Shown: positions 44,104-57,753, numbered from the stretch's first letter. The stretch: DNA of 64,000 bases from Coprinellus micaceus (GCA_951394405.1 OX596339.1:2480001-2544000); one strand, 5' to 3'. Notes: generated from the letters alone by a model not told the origin. A program made the numbers and translations.

Positions 44104-45880
44104 ATGGCCACGGCAAGCGCCAATGAGCGCCACCCGGTGTTTGCGGATGCGGCATGTGACATTCTCGTCACCATATGCTTACAGCGAGCAGATGCTAAAG
44201 CTGCCTTTGCTAAGCGGCGTAGGCAGAGAGCAATACAGGAACACACTATTGAGGAGGCACTAGCAGACGAGGAAGAAGCCGCGATAGCTGTCGACAATTG
44301 ATGCTCTCAAGACCTTCTCAGAAAAATGATGGCTGCGGACACAAGTTTATCCAACAGTCCGTCAAACCTGACAGGCTTCCCTTCCGGATCATCCTCCTTT
44401 CCTACTACTGGGCCCTCTCTGTCCCCCTCTCTATCACATGCTTCAACTGTACCAAGCAAGGCTGCATCCCATGAAACACTCTTCAGCATGGTCCCACCCA
44501 CAGCTCAAAGACCAATTCAAAGTACCTCCCAAGGTCAGCCGCAGCCAACAACCGTGATTCCTGCTTGTCACTGTCCTTCTTATACACCCATCTGGCGGGT
44601 CTCTGCTGGAAGATACACAGCTCAACGCCACCAACGGAAGCTCAAGAAAATACCTGAGGGTATGCCATTTATCTAAATAAGAGAGCGTACCTAATCAAAC
44701 CTTCCCTGTTCAGAAATTAAAGAACATTCACGTTCTTCAATGAGGCGTATGAGCATTGGATCTCGGCTCAGAGTGCAGCTGACCAGGCTCGTATTTCATT
44801 CAAAGTCCATCGTTCAATCTTCGTGGATAGTGCGACACGGCAGCTTCGGGGACAAGGCGCAAGGATTCAGGATGTGTCAGGGACCTCAATCATGGATGAA
44901 CTAGGCCACACCAACCCAGCTTTTTGAGGAATGTTCGAGACAGTTAATGTCACGTCCATTGTCAGCTTACCCACCTCCAATTGCACTGGCACCAAATTTA
45001 GCAACATTGTGACTGCTTGATTGAACGAGTTGCTGGACGTCCTCATGGAGGATCCTCAGATCATGGCAATCTGCCCCAGTCCACAACACAACACCCAGTC
45101 TGAACTTTCCCTGTCATATGTGTTGACACCATGGCAGAACACTCAGAGGAGACAAGGGAAGCGAGGCTACAAAGAGGATAAACCCCACCTGTCTAACCGT
45201 AGGAAGTAGGACCGGGAGGGCCATATGATACCCAAATCCTTCACAACTAATGTGATGACCATGGATTTTGTGATGTATCATACTTACCACGCATCGTGGT
45301 ACATAACCAGTATCCAAATCAGAGAAACGGCGAAATGATGACCATCTACGAAACGGCTTTGTTGCAGGTTACAAGGCACGTCAACCCCGCTCTCAACCCC
45401 TGTTCAATGGAACTATTTGGACGATTACCCTCTCCAGCTTTAGGACCCTCGTATAATCAGAACACGATCACTATCTAGCTGGCGGGATGACACTATTCTA
45501 TAGTGCAGTGAGGTCATGGGGGATGAGGAACCACACCGACAGTTTCCACCGAGTCAGATGTCCAAACTTACCCCTAGTTGCTCATGTCGGATATCTGGGC
45601 TGTGGCCATGGCACTGACATTGTCGGGCCCAGGACTGTTCTATCATCTACTGTCAGAGAGGAGAACCTGGAGCACATTCAAGTTCTTGTCAGTGCAGGCC
45701 TGGCGTATGACACGCACCGCAATATATTCTGACAGCGGCCTTCTAGACACCGGGTGAAGTTCGTGAGGGAGCTACCTACCACTCCGTTCATCAGGCAGAT
45801 CCTGTTACAGGATCTGCACCATCCACTGTGCCAGTGAAAGCGGCACTGAGGCGCCCGGCCTGTTACACTTGGGCAGATCA
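44104..45880 (+). pseudogene. Degenerate coding remnants of an unassigned gene
   Basis: Plus-strand pieces that look coding but break: an Ala/Glu-rich frame (44104-44301, with KAAFAKRRRQRAIQEHTIEE), a Ser/Pro-rich frame (44326-44676), and a piece around 44730-44930 reading FFNEAYEHWISAQSAADQ and FVDSATRQLRGQG before a stop. Further pieces lie at 45021-45209 and 45487-45732. Frameshifts and stops separate them. I cannot name the family. Confidence 0.35.
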
Positions 45881-46059
45881 TGATGAGGAAAGAATGAGGG
45901 GGAGCAAGAGTGAGTCAGCTAGAGGAGCAGTGCATTCGCTGACAAAGACGTCAGGCCCACAAGATTGCAGCATTCAACAATATTATTAGGAGAACAACTG
46001 CTCAAGGGACATAGCCCACGTGTATTACACTAGAACTGAAGAACTGAACGTGCTATAGA

Positions 46060-47624
46060 TCACGGACGAGGAGGTCCTGCGTGAACAACAACAAACTGAA
46101 CGTTGAGACTAAGAACATCGGCTCCTGCGAGATTTCCGCCATTGGACACATAGGTGTTGCTCGTAAAGCCAACTGTGACTACAGAACTCTCCTCAATGTC
46201 CTCCTTCACCAAGGGAAGCTTATCCAACTGAGATAAATCGAAAGGGCCAGATATAAAGACCTCACCACGTCCATCGAAAATAGGCACTGAAAAAGATGCT
46301 TGTTAGTTGATCGGCCGAGCATATGCCCTAGCAGTAATAGTCGCACCTTCATCGGCAAAGCTAAGAGCAGCAGGGAACCTGGATGATTGAATATGTTCGA
46401 GGACTGGGTTAGTCAAGGATGATTGTGTGGCGGGGGCTTCGCACTCTTTGTGAAAAGCGGACTTGGTCGGGGATGCCCCAAAGTTAGCAGTGTTTGATTT
46501 GGAGGAACCTGCATTCCATGGTGTCAGATGACCCAGTAATGAGAAGTGGCCAGGGGTTGAAAAGACATACCTTCCATCTTGGTAGTGAAAGCCAGGATGC
46601 CGCTCGTGAAAGAATATCGCATTGCGCTCTTCTTGGCTATGTTTGTGAGGAAGGTAAGTTCCCTTTGATATTCCCACTCAATGGGGTACAAGCCGATCCT
46701 GTGGTCCACAATGGTCTTGCTTCCAAGGGTTTTTGAAGCAGGTTTGTAGAGACAGGAGTACGCACAGATGCCTGTAATCAAAAAGCAAGCATAGTAAGGC
46801 AAAGCACCACTCCGAGGCTTGACCACAGTCAAAGACATAATAAAATATGTGCTGGTGCCATAGGGACTTGTGGCCACCTTCTCCAGTTTGGCTCTTGCTC
46901 CGTTTACAAGGACTCCTTGTTGCTGAAAGGTGATCATTGCTTTCAATCTTGCTGGGAGGTACAAAGCCACCCTGGTCCCCTTGTAAGTTCGAAGCAATGA
47001 AGATAGCTTCAAAGCTTCTTCCTCCGGTGGGTCGTTGCTCCCAAACAGAGGGACCAAGTCCACGTCCCTGTATGATCAGTGAGAACACAACCCTAGTGGT
47101 GGGATGAGACAGAGAACTCACTTGAGTCTCTCAAGGTTTGTGTAAGTGTCGCGGAGGAATTCGTCTTGACCTGGTAAAAGATCCTGCTTGGTATCCTTTG
47201 TCTCCTTTTTCAATTTGTTTTTCGCCCCTGGCATCACCCCTTGCATATTATTCCTCCTATCGGCACGATGTTTCTTGATAGATTCCGGCGTAAGAGGCCA
47301 TTCAACAGATGCATCAGATCTCATATGGCCCTCCTCTTCCAAGCTGGCCCCACTGCCAGACCGACACTTCGAGGGATGGTGGGTTGATGGACACTCCTTG
47401 ACTGAGCGTTTTGGGTCTGGGGACTGACGACCCGTGTCCTCTTCTAAGGTTAGTTGTTTCAAGGATCTGGCCCTAGTCAACCGTCTGAGTGGTGAAGGAG
47501 AATCCCTGGGTTCTTCCTTGATAACTTGTCCACCTCTGCTTCCCTGTTTCCTGGTGCTGTAACAAGGACTGGCAGGTGGGCAAGAACGGGACTCCCCAGG
47601 AGTGAGATGGATGTGCTCAGGCAC
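46060..47624 (-). CDS. Second PI(Y/F)DGR-domain gene (copy P2)
   Basis: Paralog of P1. The first exon in view, 47624-47122, is Ser/Pro/charged and ends NLERLK; a 54-bp GT-AG intron joins in phase to 47067 onwards (DVDLVPLFGSNDPPEEEA, then YFIMSLTVVKPRSG and YPIEWEYQRELTFL). Later exons carry SSKSNTANFGASPTKSAFHKE, and the last (about 46287-46060) starts VPIFDGRGE and ends SLNVQFVVVHA. P1 and P2 share PIxDGR, a Leu-Pro pair, VG(Y/F) and the QW/F-VVV ending. P2 differs strongly in sequence, so the duplication is old or each was gained separately. The start upstream of 47624 is unsure. Function unknown. Confidence 0.5.
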
Positions 47625-47990
47625 AGGTCAATGCTAATGTAGATATGAATGACTCGGAGTAATTACCCATCTCCCATCTCGCACTCTCCAAGTCTGTAGA
47701 ATACAGCATACTAATAGTGGCATGTTTGCTCGCATCTCTATGAAATTCACACTAATTATTGTAATAAAGTCCCTATTTGGTTTGTTTCCATCTTGTAAAA
47801 ATGGACTTAAAAGAGCTGTGTTGTGCCCAGAGTGGTGGTGCAGTAGGCTAGTGAGTAAGAGGAGGACCAGGCAGAATTGATGCATCCGCCCAGCATATTA
47901 CCTCGCTCCTGGGCGCTTAATGAACAGAGAGATTGCAGGGGAGTACTTGGGCAAGGTGAATAGAAGATATTTAAATTGTTGTACTTTGCT

Positions 47991-48860
47991 CCAGAGGGGA
48001 AACCGCCTAAGAACAAAGGTACAGGCATTGACATGGTTTTGGGGGTAGCAGGAGCTGACCTTGAAGCCATTCAATTTCCAGGCGCCTATGAAACCAGAAA
48101 TCAGTGAAGGTTATTCCAACAAGATTATAAAGGGAGGTATAGAAGGGTTACACCCACCTCCAGAGGGGTAAGTGCCCCAGAGCAAAGATAGAGCTGTCCT
48201 GAGGAGTAGGAGGGGCTGGCCTTGTCCTGCATCCAAGACAGTCATTTTCTGGGTGTCCCTGAAACCAGAAGTTTGCAAGGAGTGATTCAACAAGGAGGGT
48301 AGATAGTATCTCAAAGGCTGACACCGTTTTCCAGAGGAGGAAACATTCCAGAGTGAAGGTACACAGTGCGGGGGGTTAGGAGGAGCAGGTCATAGTGTGC
48401 ATCAGACCAACCCATTTTGGGCGCCTCCTTAAACCAGGGTTGAGCGAAGACCATCTCAGAAAGATATATGGAGTATAGATAGAGGGATATTACCTATCAT
48501 TAGAGGTGGAAGTACCCCCAGAGTGAATGTACACAATGTTGGGGGGCAGGAGGAGCAGACCCATGCAATACTCTATTCCAAGGCCATTTCCGGGGGTCTA
48601 TGAAGTCAGAATTTAGCAAAGGGCACTCTAAGCGGTTAGATTAAGAGATTAAAAAAGGATAGTGCTCAACTCCACAGAAGGAAGCACTAGAGAGTGAAGG
48701 TACAGTGTGTTTGGGGGTAGAGGAGCAGGTCCTATTCTACATCAACCATACCCCATTTTCAGGGGAAAGGGCCCAGTAGAGAGATGTATTGAAAAGTATA
48801 GATCAGCTCTAGGTAGACATTAGTACTACCATTTAGAGGATAGAACACTGTATGACGGAG
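47991..48860. repeat. degenerate tandem repeat, period about 170 bp, 5-6 units
   Basis: Units begin near 47991, 48160, 48331, 48499, 48672 and 48834, each with CCAGAGGGG-like starts, a GTGAAGGTACA(CA)GT-like word and a GGGGGTxGGAGGAGCAGG-like word at fixed offsets. On the minus strand each unit has a pyrimidine tract plus AG and a downstream GT, so they might be duplicated exons, but frames are not kept between units. Confidence 0.7.
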
Positions 48861-51135
48861 TTATGATCTTTTGGAGGGAGGAGGGGCAGGAGGACCAGAG
48901 CAGAGCCAGCTCCCTCTCTGAGAGGGTTGTCACCATAGAGGCGGGCCTGAAATGTTGATGAGATAACATGGAATGTGTCACCAAGTTTCCGGGTGGTGCA
49001 TTTATGGATTGGTGAGGGGTAGGAGGAGAGGTGCACCAGGGCAAGGCCAAGGCCAAGGCACTCATCCGCCATCCTGATTACCTTTGCGAGCAACGCAGCA
49101 TGCATCAAGGGCGGTGAATATATCTGTTAGTTTCCGAATGCCCAGTGATGCTGCCAGTATGGGGTGAAATGGAGGAGGAACATGTGCAGGCTCACCAGCG
49201 TCAGGAAAAAACCAAGCATCTGACGGTAAGCCCCACCAGGGCAGGGACATGTCTCGTTGGGGGGATAAAAGATCTCATATTGATATACAGATTACAGGGG
49301 GGAGAGGTGTGCAGGGGAGAGTCATTCGAGTTGAAGAGATAGCTTGAGGAGGAGGCTCAGCTGGGGCACACGAAAGGCACATGACAGATTAGATTAGATG
49401 GCAAAGGCCCTGAGCCGAGGCTGGGCCCTCAGGTTCGGACTCCGCCTGGCTATTGCAGCGCACATAAATCCAACTGATGTGAGACCCCCGCCCCACCGGC
49501 CCCAGAGGGCGTAAAACTCTCAGCATAAGTACCCGAGACTTAAAAGTCCTCAGAATTCAATTTTTGCATACTCACAACACATGGGCACCTGTATTGAGGA
49601 CATCATACATGGCACAGCCAAATATAACACAAACCAAGTTGAATTCAAGTGTTACCATCCCCCTGCACAGCTGCATCAGCCAAATTGATGCCATCACACT
49701 TGTCTAAAGTCGATTTTGAGCATCACCCCAGCCAAATGCCATAGTACAACAGAACAAATCCTCCTAAAGTTGGACTTGTAAAATGTTCTGTAAGTTAATA
49801 AGCCCCAAAACATGTTTAAGCACAATTGTCTTCCACATGTGGAACAGTTTACTAACACTATGACACCATCCCTGTTTGGATTGTTTGCTATATATCTCTG
49901 TGAATCTTTGTCCAATAATCATCATTTGGGTTCTATTAGAAAAGCCTTAGCTTCTACCTTCCATATGTGGTCTGTATACTGTTTTTTTTGTCCATTGCCA
50001 ACTTTGAAACACAAAATATATGAATTTGCTCCTATTCTGCAGCAAGCAGCCTGCAATGTTCCAGTTAATATAAGGTATTTTTAAGCCCTACAGAATGGAT
50101 TCAGAACACCCTTCTGCATGGAGTAATAGAAGTATATAGTCTCAACCACCCAACCAGAACAATATGTGCATGTTACAAATAAACTGGAATAAATATCAGT
50201 GTTTGGCATTTTTGGGTGGCTGTGAACATTCCCACACTTAACTATTTCTGGATTTGGAAATGGGATGTAATTTGCATTGGATTACAAATAAACAGCTCAG
50301 GAAACAGAGAACCTTTGCATACCACACATAAATTTGTATAAGATACACAAGTGCTATTGACTTTTTTTATGATATGGCTGGGACAAAGGGACAAGGTGGC
50401 AAGGATGACAGGGGGATTGCTAATGTTAATGACCTGCCAGAAATGGTGGGCTAAGGGCAATGGTGAGCCTAAGGAGACATTAAGCTGGCAGGAATGACAT
50501 TAATAATATCTTTTACGTCCTCCCAATTGGGCCAGAAGTAAAGATAGAGTCTGGAAAGGGAGAGAATGGGCAGAAACACAGTGAGGAGGAAAGAAAAAGC
50601 AGAAGTAAATCAAAGTGCTAGATTCCCACCAGGCTTAAGTGACTTAAGTGGATCGCATGGTTGTGAAACTTTGAAGGATTTGTGATCTTCCACAGTCAGG
50701 GCTTATCTCATTTGGTCACATAATTGCCAGCAATCTTAATCAAACAAGCTTTTGTGCTGCCGCTACACAACAGTCCTTAAACTTGTTGGGGCTGCACCCC
50801 TCAACCCTGCAGTTAGTGCTTTTCACCTCAACTCAATTGTCAGTGCTACACACCTCCATGTTCTTGGTGTCAGCAAAAACATGAGAGTGGGGTAAATAGA
50901 TATTGATTTTGTACTATGTTAGTCCATTCCTTGTAGTACTTCAGAATATACAATATTTGTAGTTTTAAGAGTCTTATAATCAGAGTCAGGAGGCAGAATT
51001 ACTTTAATGGAGAACTGGAAGCACACCATGAAAGGGCTACATATAACTGTCCATGTGAGAAGACAGCAGTGCGCAAATATATACCTACATGTTTGACTGA
51101 CTGTCCCTGAGATTTATTGATGGTCATTGCAAAGG
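48861..51135. other. AT-rich region without supported gene
   Basis: No long frame. It may include the 3' part of the Helitron on its right; I could not place a CTRR end with hairpin. Confidence 0.4.
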
Positions 51136-53720
51136 CTAGCCACACAGGAAATTGGTGATGTTCAAGAATGAATGACAGCTCTCCCTTGGGTGGGGATGTC
51201 TTGATGCGTGGGATGAAGGCATTTTTCCCAGCATGTTATTCACCAATGACCTGCACCCCCAACACCCTCTGTGAAGCATGTGTGAGTACTGCCTGTGTTC
51301 CATTACAGATCCCATTTGCTGGATCAAGGTTGTGAAGAACCATGATAGGAGTGCTGATCTCCACCTGGAGCTTGGCCAAGGGGAGCCCTGAGGTATTGAG
51401 CAAGTTGAGATATTCCACAGGATATTCAAAATCACCATTGACCCCCTGCTCTGATGAGACAAAGTCAGCTGATTGATACACCAAAGCCTCTCCAGAGAAC
51501 ATCTCCAAGACTGTGCAATTAGTGGCAGTGACTTTATCATTACAGGGATTGAGGATGGTGCGATCAACTTGTTATAGTCCTGCTGATCCTGGGGACTGCC
51601 ATGTGTGGCATCCTTTGGATCAATGTGGGATAGTCCAGGATAAAGGGAGGACAGGAGGTGGTTGATTGAGTTACCCCCAGGACACCACATGTTGGTGGGG
51701 AGCTCAATTTTGTAATTAACACCATGTGTATTGTTCCCCTTCTCATGCCCCACATCCAACGGCCACTGTGCAAACTCCTGGTCCTCCACACTTGCTGTCT
51801 CCAGCCGCATGTTTTTCTTGAGTTTGAGCAACCTGATGTCCCATCAAATCCATGACCTGCTGATGCACTGGCCCACTGTCTCCTCACATGTTCCCCTCAC
51901 ACCCACAGGCAGGATCTGTTGAAAGTCTCCTCCAAAGACTACAGTGACACCACCAAAGGGCAGGTTGCTCCTGTATATGTCCTTCAGAGTAACATCCACT
52001 GCCTCTTGACACCACTTGCTCTGAAGGGTTACTTCATCCCAAATGATCAGGTCCACCTTTCCCATCAGCTCTCCAAGCATTGTAGTTGCCTTCATATTGC
52101 ACATCACCCCTTCGTAGGTGTCAATGGGAATCTTGAAGATTGAGTGTGCTGTGCGACCACCAATGAGAAGGAGGATAGGAATACCAGATGATGCAACACA
52201 GAGTATGATCTTTCCCTGTGAGCACAGACAGTAGCAGATAGTGTTGTAGACAAAAGTCTTTCCAGTGCCTGCAGGGCCTGTCAGAAAAAAAAATCTTTGG
52301 GTCTCTGTTGATCATGACAGTGGTTATTTGGTTATATGCACTTCGCTGCTCTGTGTTGAGCTTTGGAATAGCTTCTTGGGCAAGGCAGTCTTGCTATTCA
52401 TGATCATAGGCAAGTTGCTCAGCAATAAGAAGGTTCCCTTGGATGACATCCCAAGGCATTTTGGGGGATGGCATTTCAGGAAACTCTGCAAGCACCTTTC
52501 CAGTTGAAGACCAGATGTTTTTTTTGATCAGCCACAGACCCAATTCATACACCTGCTCCTCTGTTGGATTTGGAATATTCCAGTGTACATTTGTGCATAT
52601 CCAGTGTTCAAGGTTATCACAGATGTGTACCTGGAACTGTGCCCATAGCTGTTCAGGGTGTGAAGGGGTGCAGTCATGCAGAATTGTGACAAACAGACTA
52701 CAGAGCTGGTATCCTGTCTGCATAACTGACGCTTCTGTCAAGCATTGAGCCCACTTGTTATCATCCTCCAAAAGACCTCTCACAAGGCATGCAGCCTTAA
52801 CGGTGGGGTAGGTACGTCCATAAAAGGTTTGGAGATTGGAGAATCCGGTTGCTCCAGGGACCACAGTCAAGAGGGTGCGAAGGTAAAAGCGCTTGCCAGA
52901 GGATGGGTGCACAAAATACATCCGACCAACAGCAGGAACAACAGTATCTCTCCCTACACCCCTTTCCCCTCTCCCAAGTGCATTCTCCATCTCCTGTTCT
53001 TCAGGTTCCATGCCCACTCCTGAGGGAACTCTTGATACAGAAGATGTCTTGCAAACATTGTATGTGGGGCATCTCTCTTCTCCCACAGATGAACCAACCG
53101 GTGAGGGCAGTATCCCTCTGCCCTTGCTCTTCAATAGTAGTTGGGTCATCGTCAGGATCAAACACCACACTATGCTCCTCAGCAAGATGGACCTGAAGAC
53201 GGACTATGTTTGGCTTTTCCATGTGCATCTCATATGAGGAGATATGCCAAGAAGCTTCAGCAACAGAGACATTGTGTGTTAAGGTATTTCTTGATCTCAT
53301 CCACCTCCTCTCTGAAGCCCATTGTTGTCTGATCATGGCCCTTGTAGATGTATTTGTGGATGTACTTGAATGCCTTCATAGAGGTGTAGCACTCCAGATT
53401 TGAGTGACATTTTAGAATTAGCAGGAGGATGGGACTGTGTGGGACGATCCAGCAGTTGTTTACCTCGTACTCTACACCCCCAGGGCCTTTTAGTTTGGCC
53501 TTGCAGCCAATGTCTGGCCATGCATATGATGCATAGCCATTTTCAGACAGGCTGGACTTGGCACAAAATGGCTTTGGATAGCCTTTGCTGCATTTTCCAT
53601 CCTTCAAGCAGGGTGCATTGGGGTTGTTGTACTTGGCTCCACATAGACAGTGAACCATTACCCTTGTGACCAAGTTGTAAAGGTGTGGATGCTTCTCTTT
53701 GTCTGGAAGCTGAGCAGAGA
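51136..53720 (-). pseudogene. Helitron Rep/Pif1-helicase remnant
   Basis: Rolling-circle transposon protein, decayed. On the minus strand from 53720: Helitron N-terminal-domain motifs (GKCSKGYPKPF, YIHKYIYKGHD, DEIKKYL), the connecting segment (GRMYFVHPSSGKRFYLRTLL, LVRGLLEDDNKW), then a Pif1/RecD-type helicase with Walker A GPAGTGKTF near 52270 (reached only by shifting frame at a run of nine A at 52285-52293), IIWDE and VFGGDFQQILPV. Further motifs toward 51136 are fragmentary. Its N-terminus is cut at 53720 by the AGCT-rich element. Several frame breaks make it inactive. Confidence 0.85.
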
Positions 53721-54311
53721 CACCTAGGTCACCCCAGCTGGCCAGCACTAAGCTGGACCCAGCTGGCCTCAGCTCCCCACCTTAGAGCCAGCCAGCTTGG
53801 CAGGCAGCTGGGCTGGGCTGGGCCAGCTGGGTTTGAGCTGAGCTAAAAACGGGTCAGCTCAGCTGCAGGCTGGCACATATCCAGCTGAGCTGTTCCCAGC
53901 CAAGCTGAGAGGTGTCCAGCTGATGCGAGGAGCTAAGCTGCTCACACTGTGGGAGCTCAGCTCAGGTACGAGTGCCTCCCATCATACCAGGCTATCCAGC
54001 TGAGCTGACACCCTGGTGAGCTCAGCTTGGGTGTCACAGTCACACTGTGACAGATGCAACCAGTGTGTGACACAACAAACAATAACAAACATGACAAACA
54101 AACAAATGGTGATGTCATACATACACAAATAGATATGATATCATGCAGATCATGATGTCATATATGCCGCACTGTCAATGATGTCATGAAGATCCGAGAT
54201 CGGAAATGACACTCATTTAGATAAGACTACACAAAATCACATGTCTGATATCAGAGTCAATTCTTGGCCGATAAGGATGTTTTTGGTATCGTTAGAAAGC
54301 CCTAGACCGGT

Positions 54312-54347
54312 GACCGTCGCTCTATGAGCAGATAGCTCGATAGAGCG
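54312..54347 (+). other. hairpin in left TIR of the DUF6589/RecQ transposon
   Basis: GTCGCTCTAT pairs with ATAGAGCGAC, with a further GAGC/GCTC pair in the loop. The right TIR has a hairpin of different sequence at the same place (CGGAGAAT with ATTCTCCG, about 60214-60252). Confidence 0.65.
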
Positions 54348-54525
54348 ACCGGTACAACTGAGTTTGAAATGGGGGGGGGCGCTGCAGAGCCCTATCTCCA
54401 TTTGGAACGCATCCATATACGGAAGTTCCTCGTGGCTTTGATGGCGGCTGTGGGCGCCCGTATTATTTATAACTCTTGCTGTTACGGCGACGAAATGTAC
54501 ATTCTCCTGCTCGAAATCGTTCACT

Positions 54526-57500
54526 ATGCCTCCAAGGTACCCTGGACAGGGCTCCTTTCAGGCCTATACACCATCTGCTGGCAAACCTCGTGAGGGAACC
54601 CCACAAACACCAGCCAATTCGACTGGACAACCCGGCACCTCAGTGTTTGCTTTGCCAGGTAGCCACACAGACTCTTATCGCTATGCTGGACGATGACCAA
54701 GCCAACCCGGACCCAGGCAGCTCCTCATGGACGTCACAGTGTCTGGAATTCCTCGAACATCCCGTGCCAATACCCCAGCCGGCTCAGGCTACACCACCCC
54801 AGCCACATTCGCACAGCCCCCTGTCACCCCACACCCGAGCACCCTATCGTCCGCCATACTCACGTCCGTAGGTCCCAGGAACACGAGCTGGACTGAAGAT
54901 GAACCTACGCTATATGATTCCAGGTACGTGTAGCCCTATGTTCACCAAAAAACCGCACAAAAAGCTGATAACATGGAACCGCATAGTTTCAGTGGAGGAG
55001 ACCCGGGGTTCCCCAGCAACTCGGCTTCGACACCCTCTCTAGATCACCCTGCTCCATCCGAAGCCTCGAATTCCACTCAGATCACAGCTGCTATCACCGT
55101 ACTCCAGCAACTCACCAAGGCCAAGCTCACAGCTCTCAGACTTCTTGAGCTTATCTTGGAAGGGGAAGGCCCTCTCTCGACCTACCGCAATTCGCTCTTC
55201 GCCGTTAACCGTACCGAGAAACTGGAAACCTTTCTGTCTAATGTTCTCAAGGACGATAAAGGAGGGCCTCTGATGAAGAAGTGGATGCTCCCTCACGCCG
55301 TCGAGCTGGTTTGTGATGAGGTACATCGCGAAATGGATGCCGCGAAGCCCCACCTCCGCATGTATGCCAACGAGGTTACCCCTGGCTTCCTCGAAGACTG
55401 GGATCTCGAGAAGACTATGGAGAACATTGGAACTCCTATCTGGGATCATATTCTCGATGCAGCCAGTGAAACGAAAGCCAGCAAGTGTAAAGCCGAGGAG
55501 AAGAAGAAAGAGGTTGAGAAGGCTGCGAAGTTAGGGAAGCCTGGACCAAAGGGAACTAGAACTCGTCGCAATCAACCTATGGTGAGCATCACAGTCCTCT
55601 CTTAATGTCCGCTCTCTGACGTCTTTGAACAGGGTCGCTTGATTATCACGGCACAGGCCATGTACCTTCGCTCGAGCGTCTCTCAGAAAGTACAAATAGG
55701 CCTCGGTCTTATGGCCTGGTCTACAGGTGCTTCGAAGCAAATGATTGATGTGCTCCACCTCGCTTGTCTCTCCATGCCCTACACCACGATCCGACAAGTT
55801 ATTGACACTATCGCCCTCGGCTGTGTCCAAAAGGCTGCGCAAATTGCCTCAGGACCACATGGCTTAGGCTATGACAACATCAACCTCTCAACGTCAATCT
55901 TCGTTGAGCAAGGTCCCCATACGCCGAGTAAGGTGCAGTCTGGGACATTTGCCGTGATCTACGAGCTCTACGGCGCTATGCGTGAAGACATGCTGCTTGC
56001 GCCAATGCATGCCAGGCTGCTCTCGTCAACACCACTCACCATCGGCAAGCTTCGGCCCACAAGGGTGTCTCTCGAGAAGTACTTCCACCAGGCGCAGATC
56101 ACCGTCACTCAGGTCCTCTTCAAGTACATCAACAGCCTTCACCATTTCGCTTCCCATCCCCAGTTCCAGTATGATGTTTGCCGTGCCGTGCCCCCTCACA
56201 AGCATCGTACTCTCTTCCATCCCCTACGAGCTACAACTATTGAAGAAGCTAGCATCGAAGGAAACCTCCTTGTCCACGACGATGTCTACCTCACTCAGCT
56301 CGGTCGTGACATCATGACCATGAGCGACCTCGCCATTCCCTTATACACCGACCAGTTGACTCTGGCACAGGTTCGCGGTGCGCAGAAGGTCCGAAAAGAT
56401 GATGTTGACTTGTGGGAGCAACGATTTGTCTTCCAACTTGCCCCCAGCATCTTCCATCTCATCATGAACCTGATTTGGGCCCTCCTCCACATACACCGTG
56501 GTACCCTATCTCAAGTAGGAAGCCTCATACATTTCTTTACGATCATGGAGAAGACACGGCTTGGCTCGGACAACCCCGACTTCCACACCCTTCTCTCAGC
56601 ACTCACCCAAGTCTTTGAAGGTCTCATCCTTTATGCATGGCAATTGGAGGTTGATGAAGAGGAGCTGGAAAATTACGCAGCTGTCAACCCTACCCCGGAG
56701 GATATCCTCAAGATCGCCGGCACTATTCTGACCAAGTACTCAACACCACGCAGCGCACCGAAGCCGACGAATGCCAAGGCTCCACTGACCGACTTCTCCG
56801 GCGCCCAGCCTTCCTCATCCTCCACCACTGATACAGTCAGCAATAATGTCGCACTTCTCATCCACGACTTGCTCTACGTCATCGAGCTTGTTAAGGCAGT
56901 CGAAACAGGTGACTGGGGGAGGATTGAGGATATCTTGCCTCTTATCGCATGCATGTTCCGAGGAGCCAGTTCAAATAACTATTCAAATGAGATCCTCCAC
57001 TTGCTATTCAATATCAGCCGTGTCTGGACAGACAAATTTGTGCGCATTTTCTTCCCTCCTTCCTCGGCTTGCATCTCAACGCTTTGCTCAGGGATATCAT
57101 GTGAAATAATATTTTTGTCAATGTCGCTGGACTGGAAGACCATTGGCAGGCTATTGACATGAATATTGAGCACCTCATTCGGTATCTGAAGGTACGGTGC
57201 CAGGATCATATGTCCCCCAATACTTGCTCACATTTTTCTCTAGAACCTTTTTGCTTCGAAGGGGATGTATTCAAATTGGGAGCGGCTTGGGAATATTTCT
57301 GCCAGTGTCAACTGCCTCATGCTCATCAAGAAGTGAGTTTCCCAGTCACTCGAAGCTGGGTACCAAGGCAAGACACACAAGGACGTCGATACCTCAGCAC
57401 TTGTTTGGCGTGTTGCGGCAAAGGCAAGGGAGCTCAACCTCTTGACTATTGACCCCACTCGTCTCGACAACACACTGGCCAAGCCTGTCGTTGATGTGAT

Positions 57501-57735
57501 TGAAACGGGTTATGGTAAGTTCGAGTCGGCGTCCCTCGCTACCTTCAACAAGAAGATGGAAGAGTTCAAGGGTGGTCTTGTTGGTGCATTTGAGCAAGAG
57601 GCCGATGAAGTCGTGGCATGCCCTATTTCGTATGTCTCATCGGCAGAGCAGCAGGAAGCAAGGGAGGAAGCGGCTACATTTGAGAAGGGGGGTGAGTGTG
57701 AATTACATGGAGGTGATATGGATGGTGACGACTAG
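54526..57735 (+). pseudogene. DUF6589-like protein (putative transposase of the element), decayed
   Basis: Exons 54526-54923, 54987-55581 and 55633 to about 57190, then a last part to TAG at 57735; the first introns are in phase. The N-terminus is Pro/Ser/Gly-rich, then a Lys/Arg-rich stretch (KGTRTRRNQ, about 55550) and a large helical core. Core motifs: YTDQLTLAQVRGAQ, RFVFQLAPSIFHLIMNLIWA, then IDMNIEHLIRYLK, KGMYSNWERLGNIS and LVWRVAAKAREL, the signature of the basidiomycete DUF6589 family. The Asp/Glu-bearing motifs followed by FH-x2-MN resemble DDE transposase cores; that is inference. Lesions: TGA at 54694-54696, a TGA near 57100, a TGA within KK*VSQ near 57345. Convergent with the helicase, 18 bp apart. 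Confidence 0.75.
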
Positions 57736-57753
57736 GGGTGCTGTTGTTGGTAA

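Noticed and set aside
49400..49470. Possible tRNA-like stretch with GGTTCGGACTCC
   Set aside because: No acceptor stem or D arm can be folded around it.
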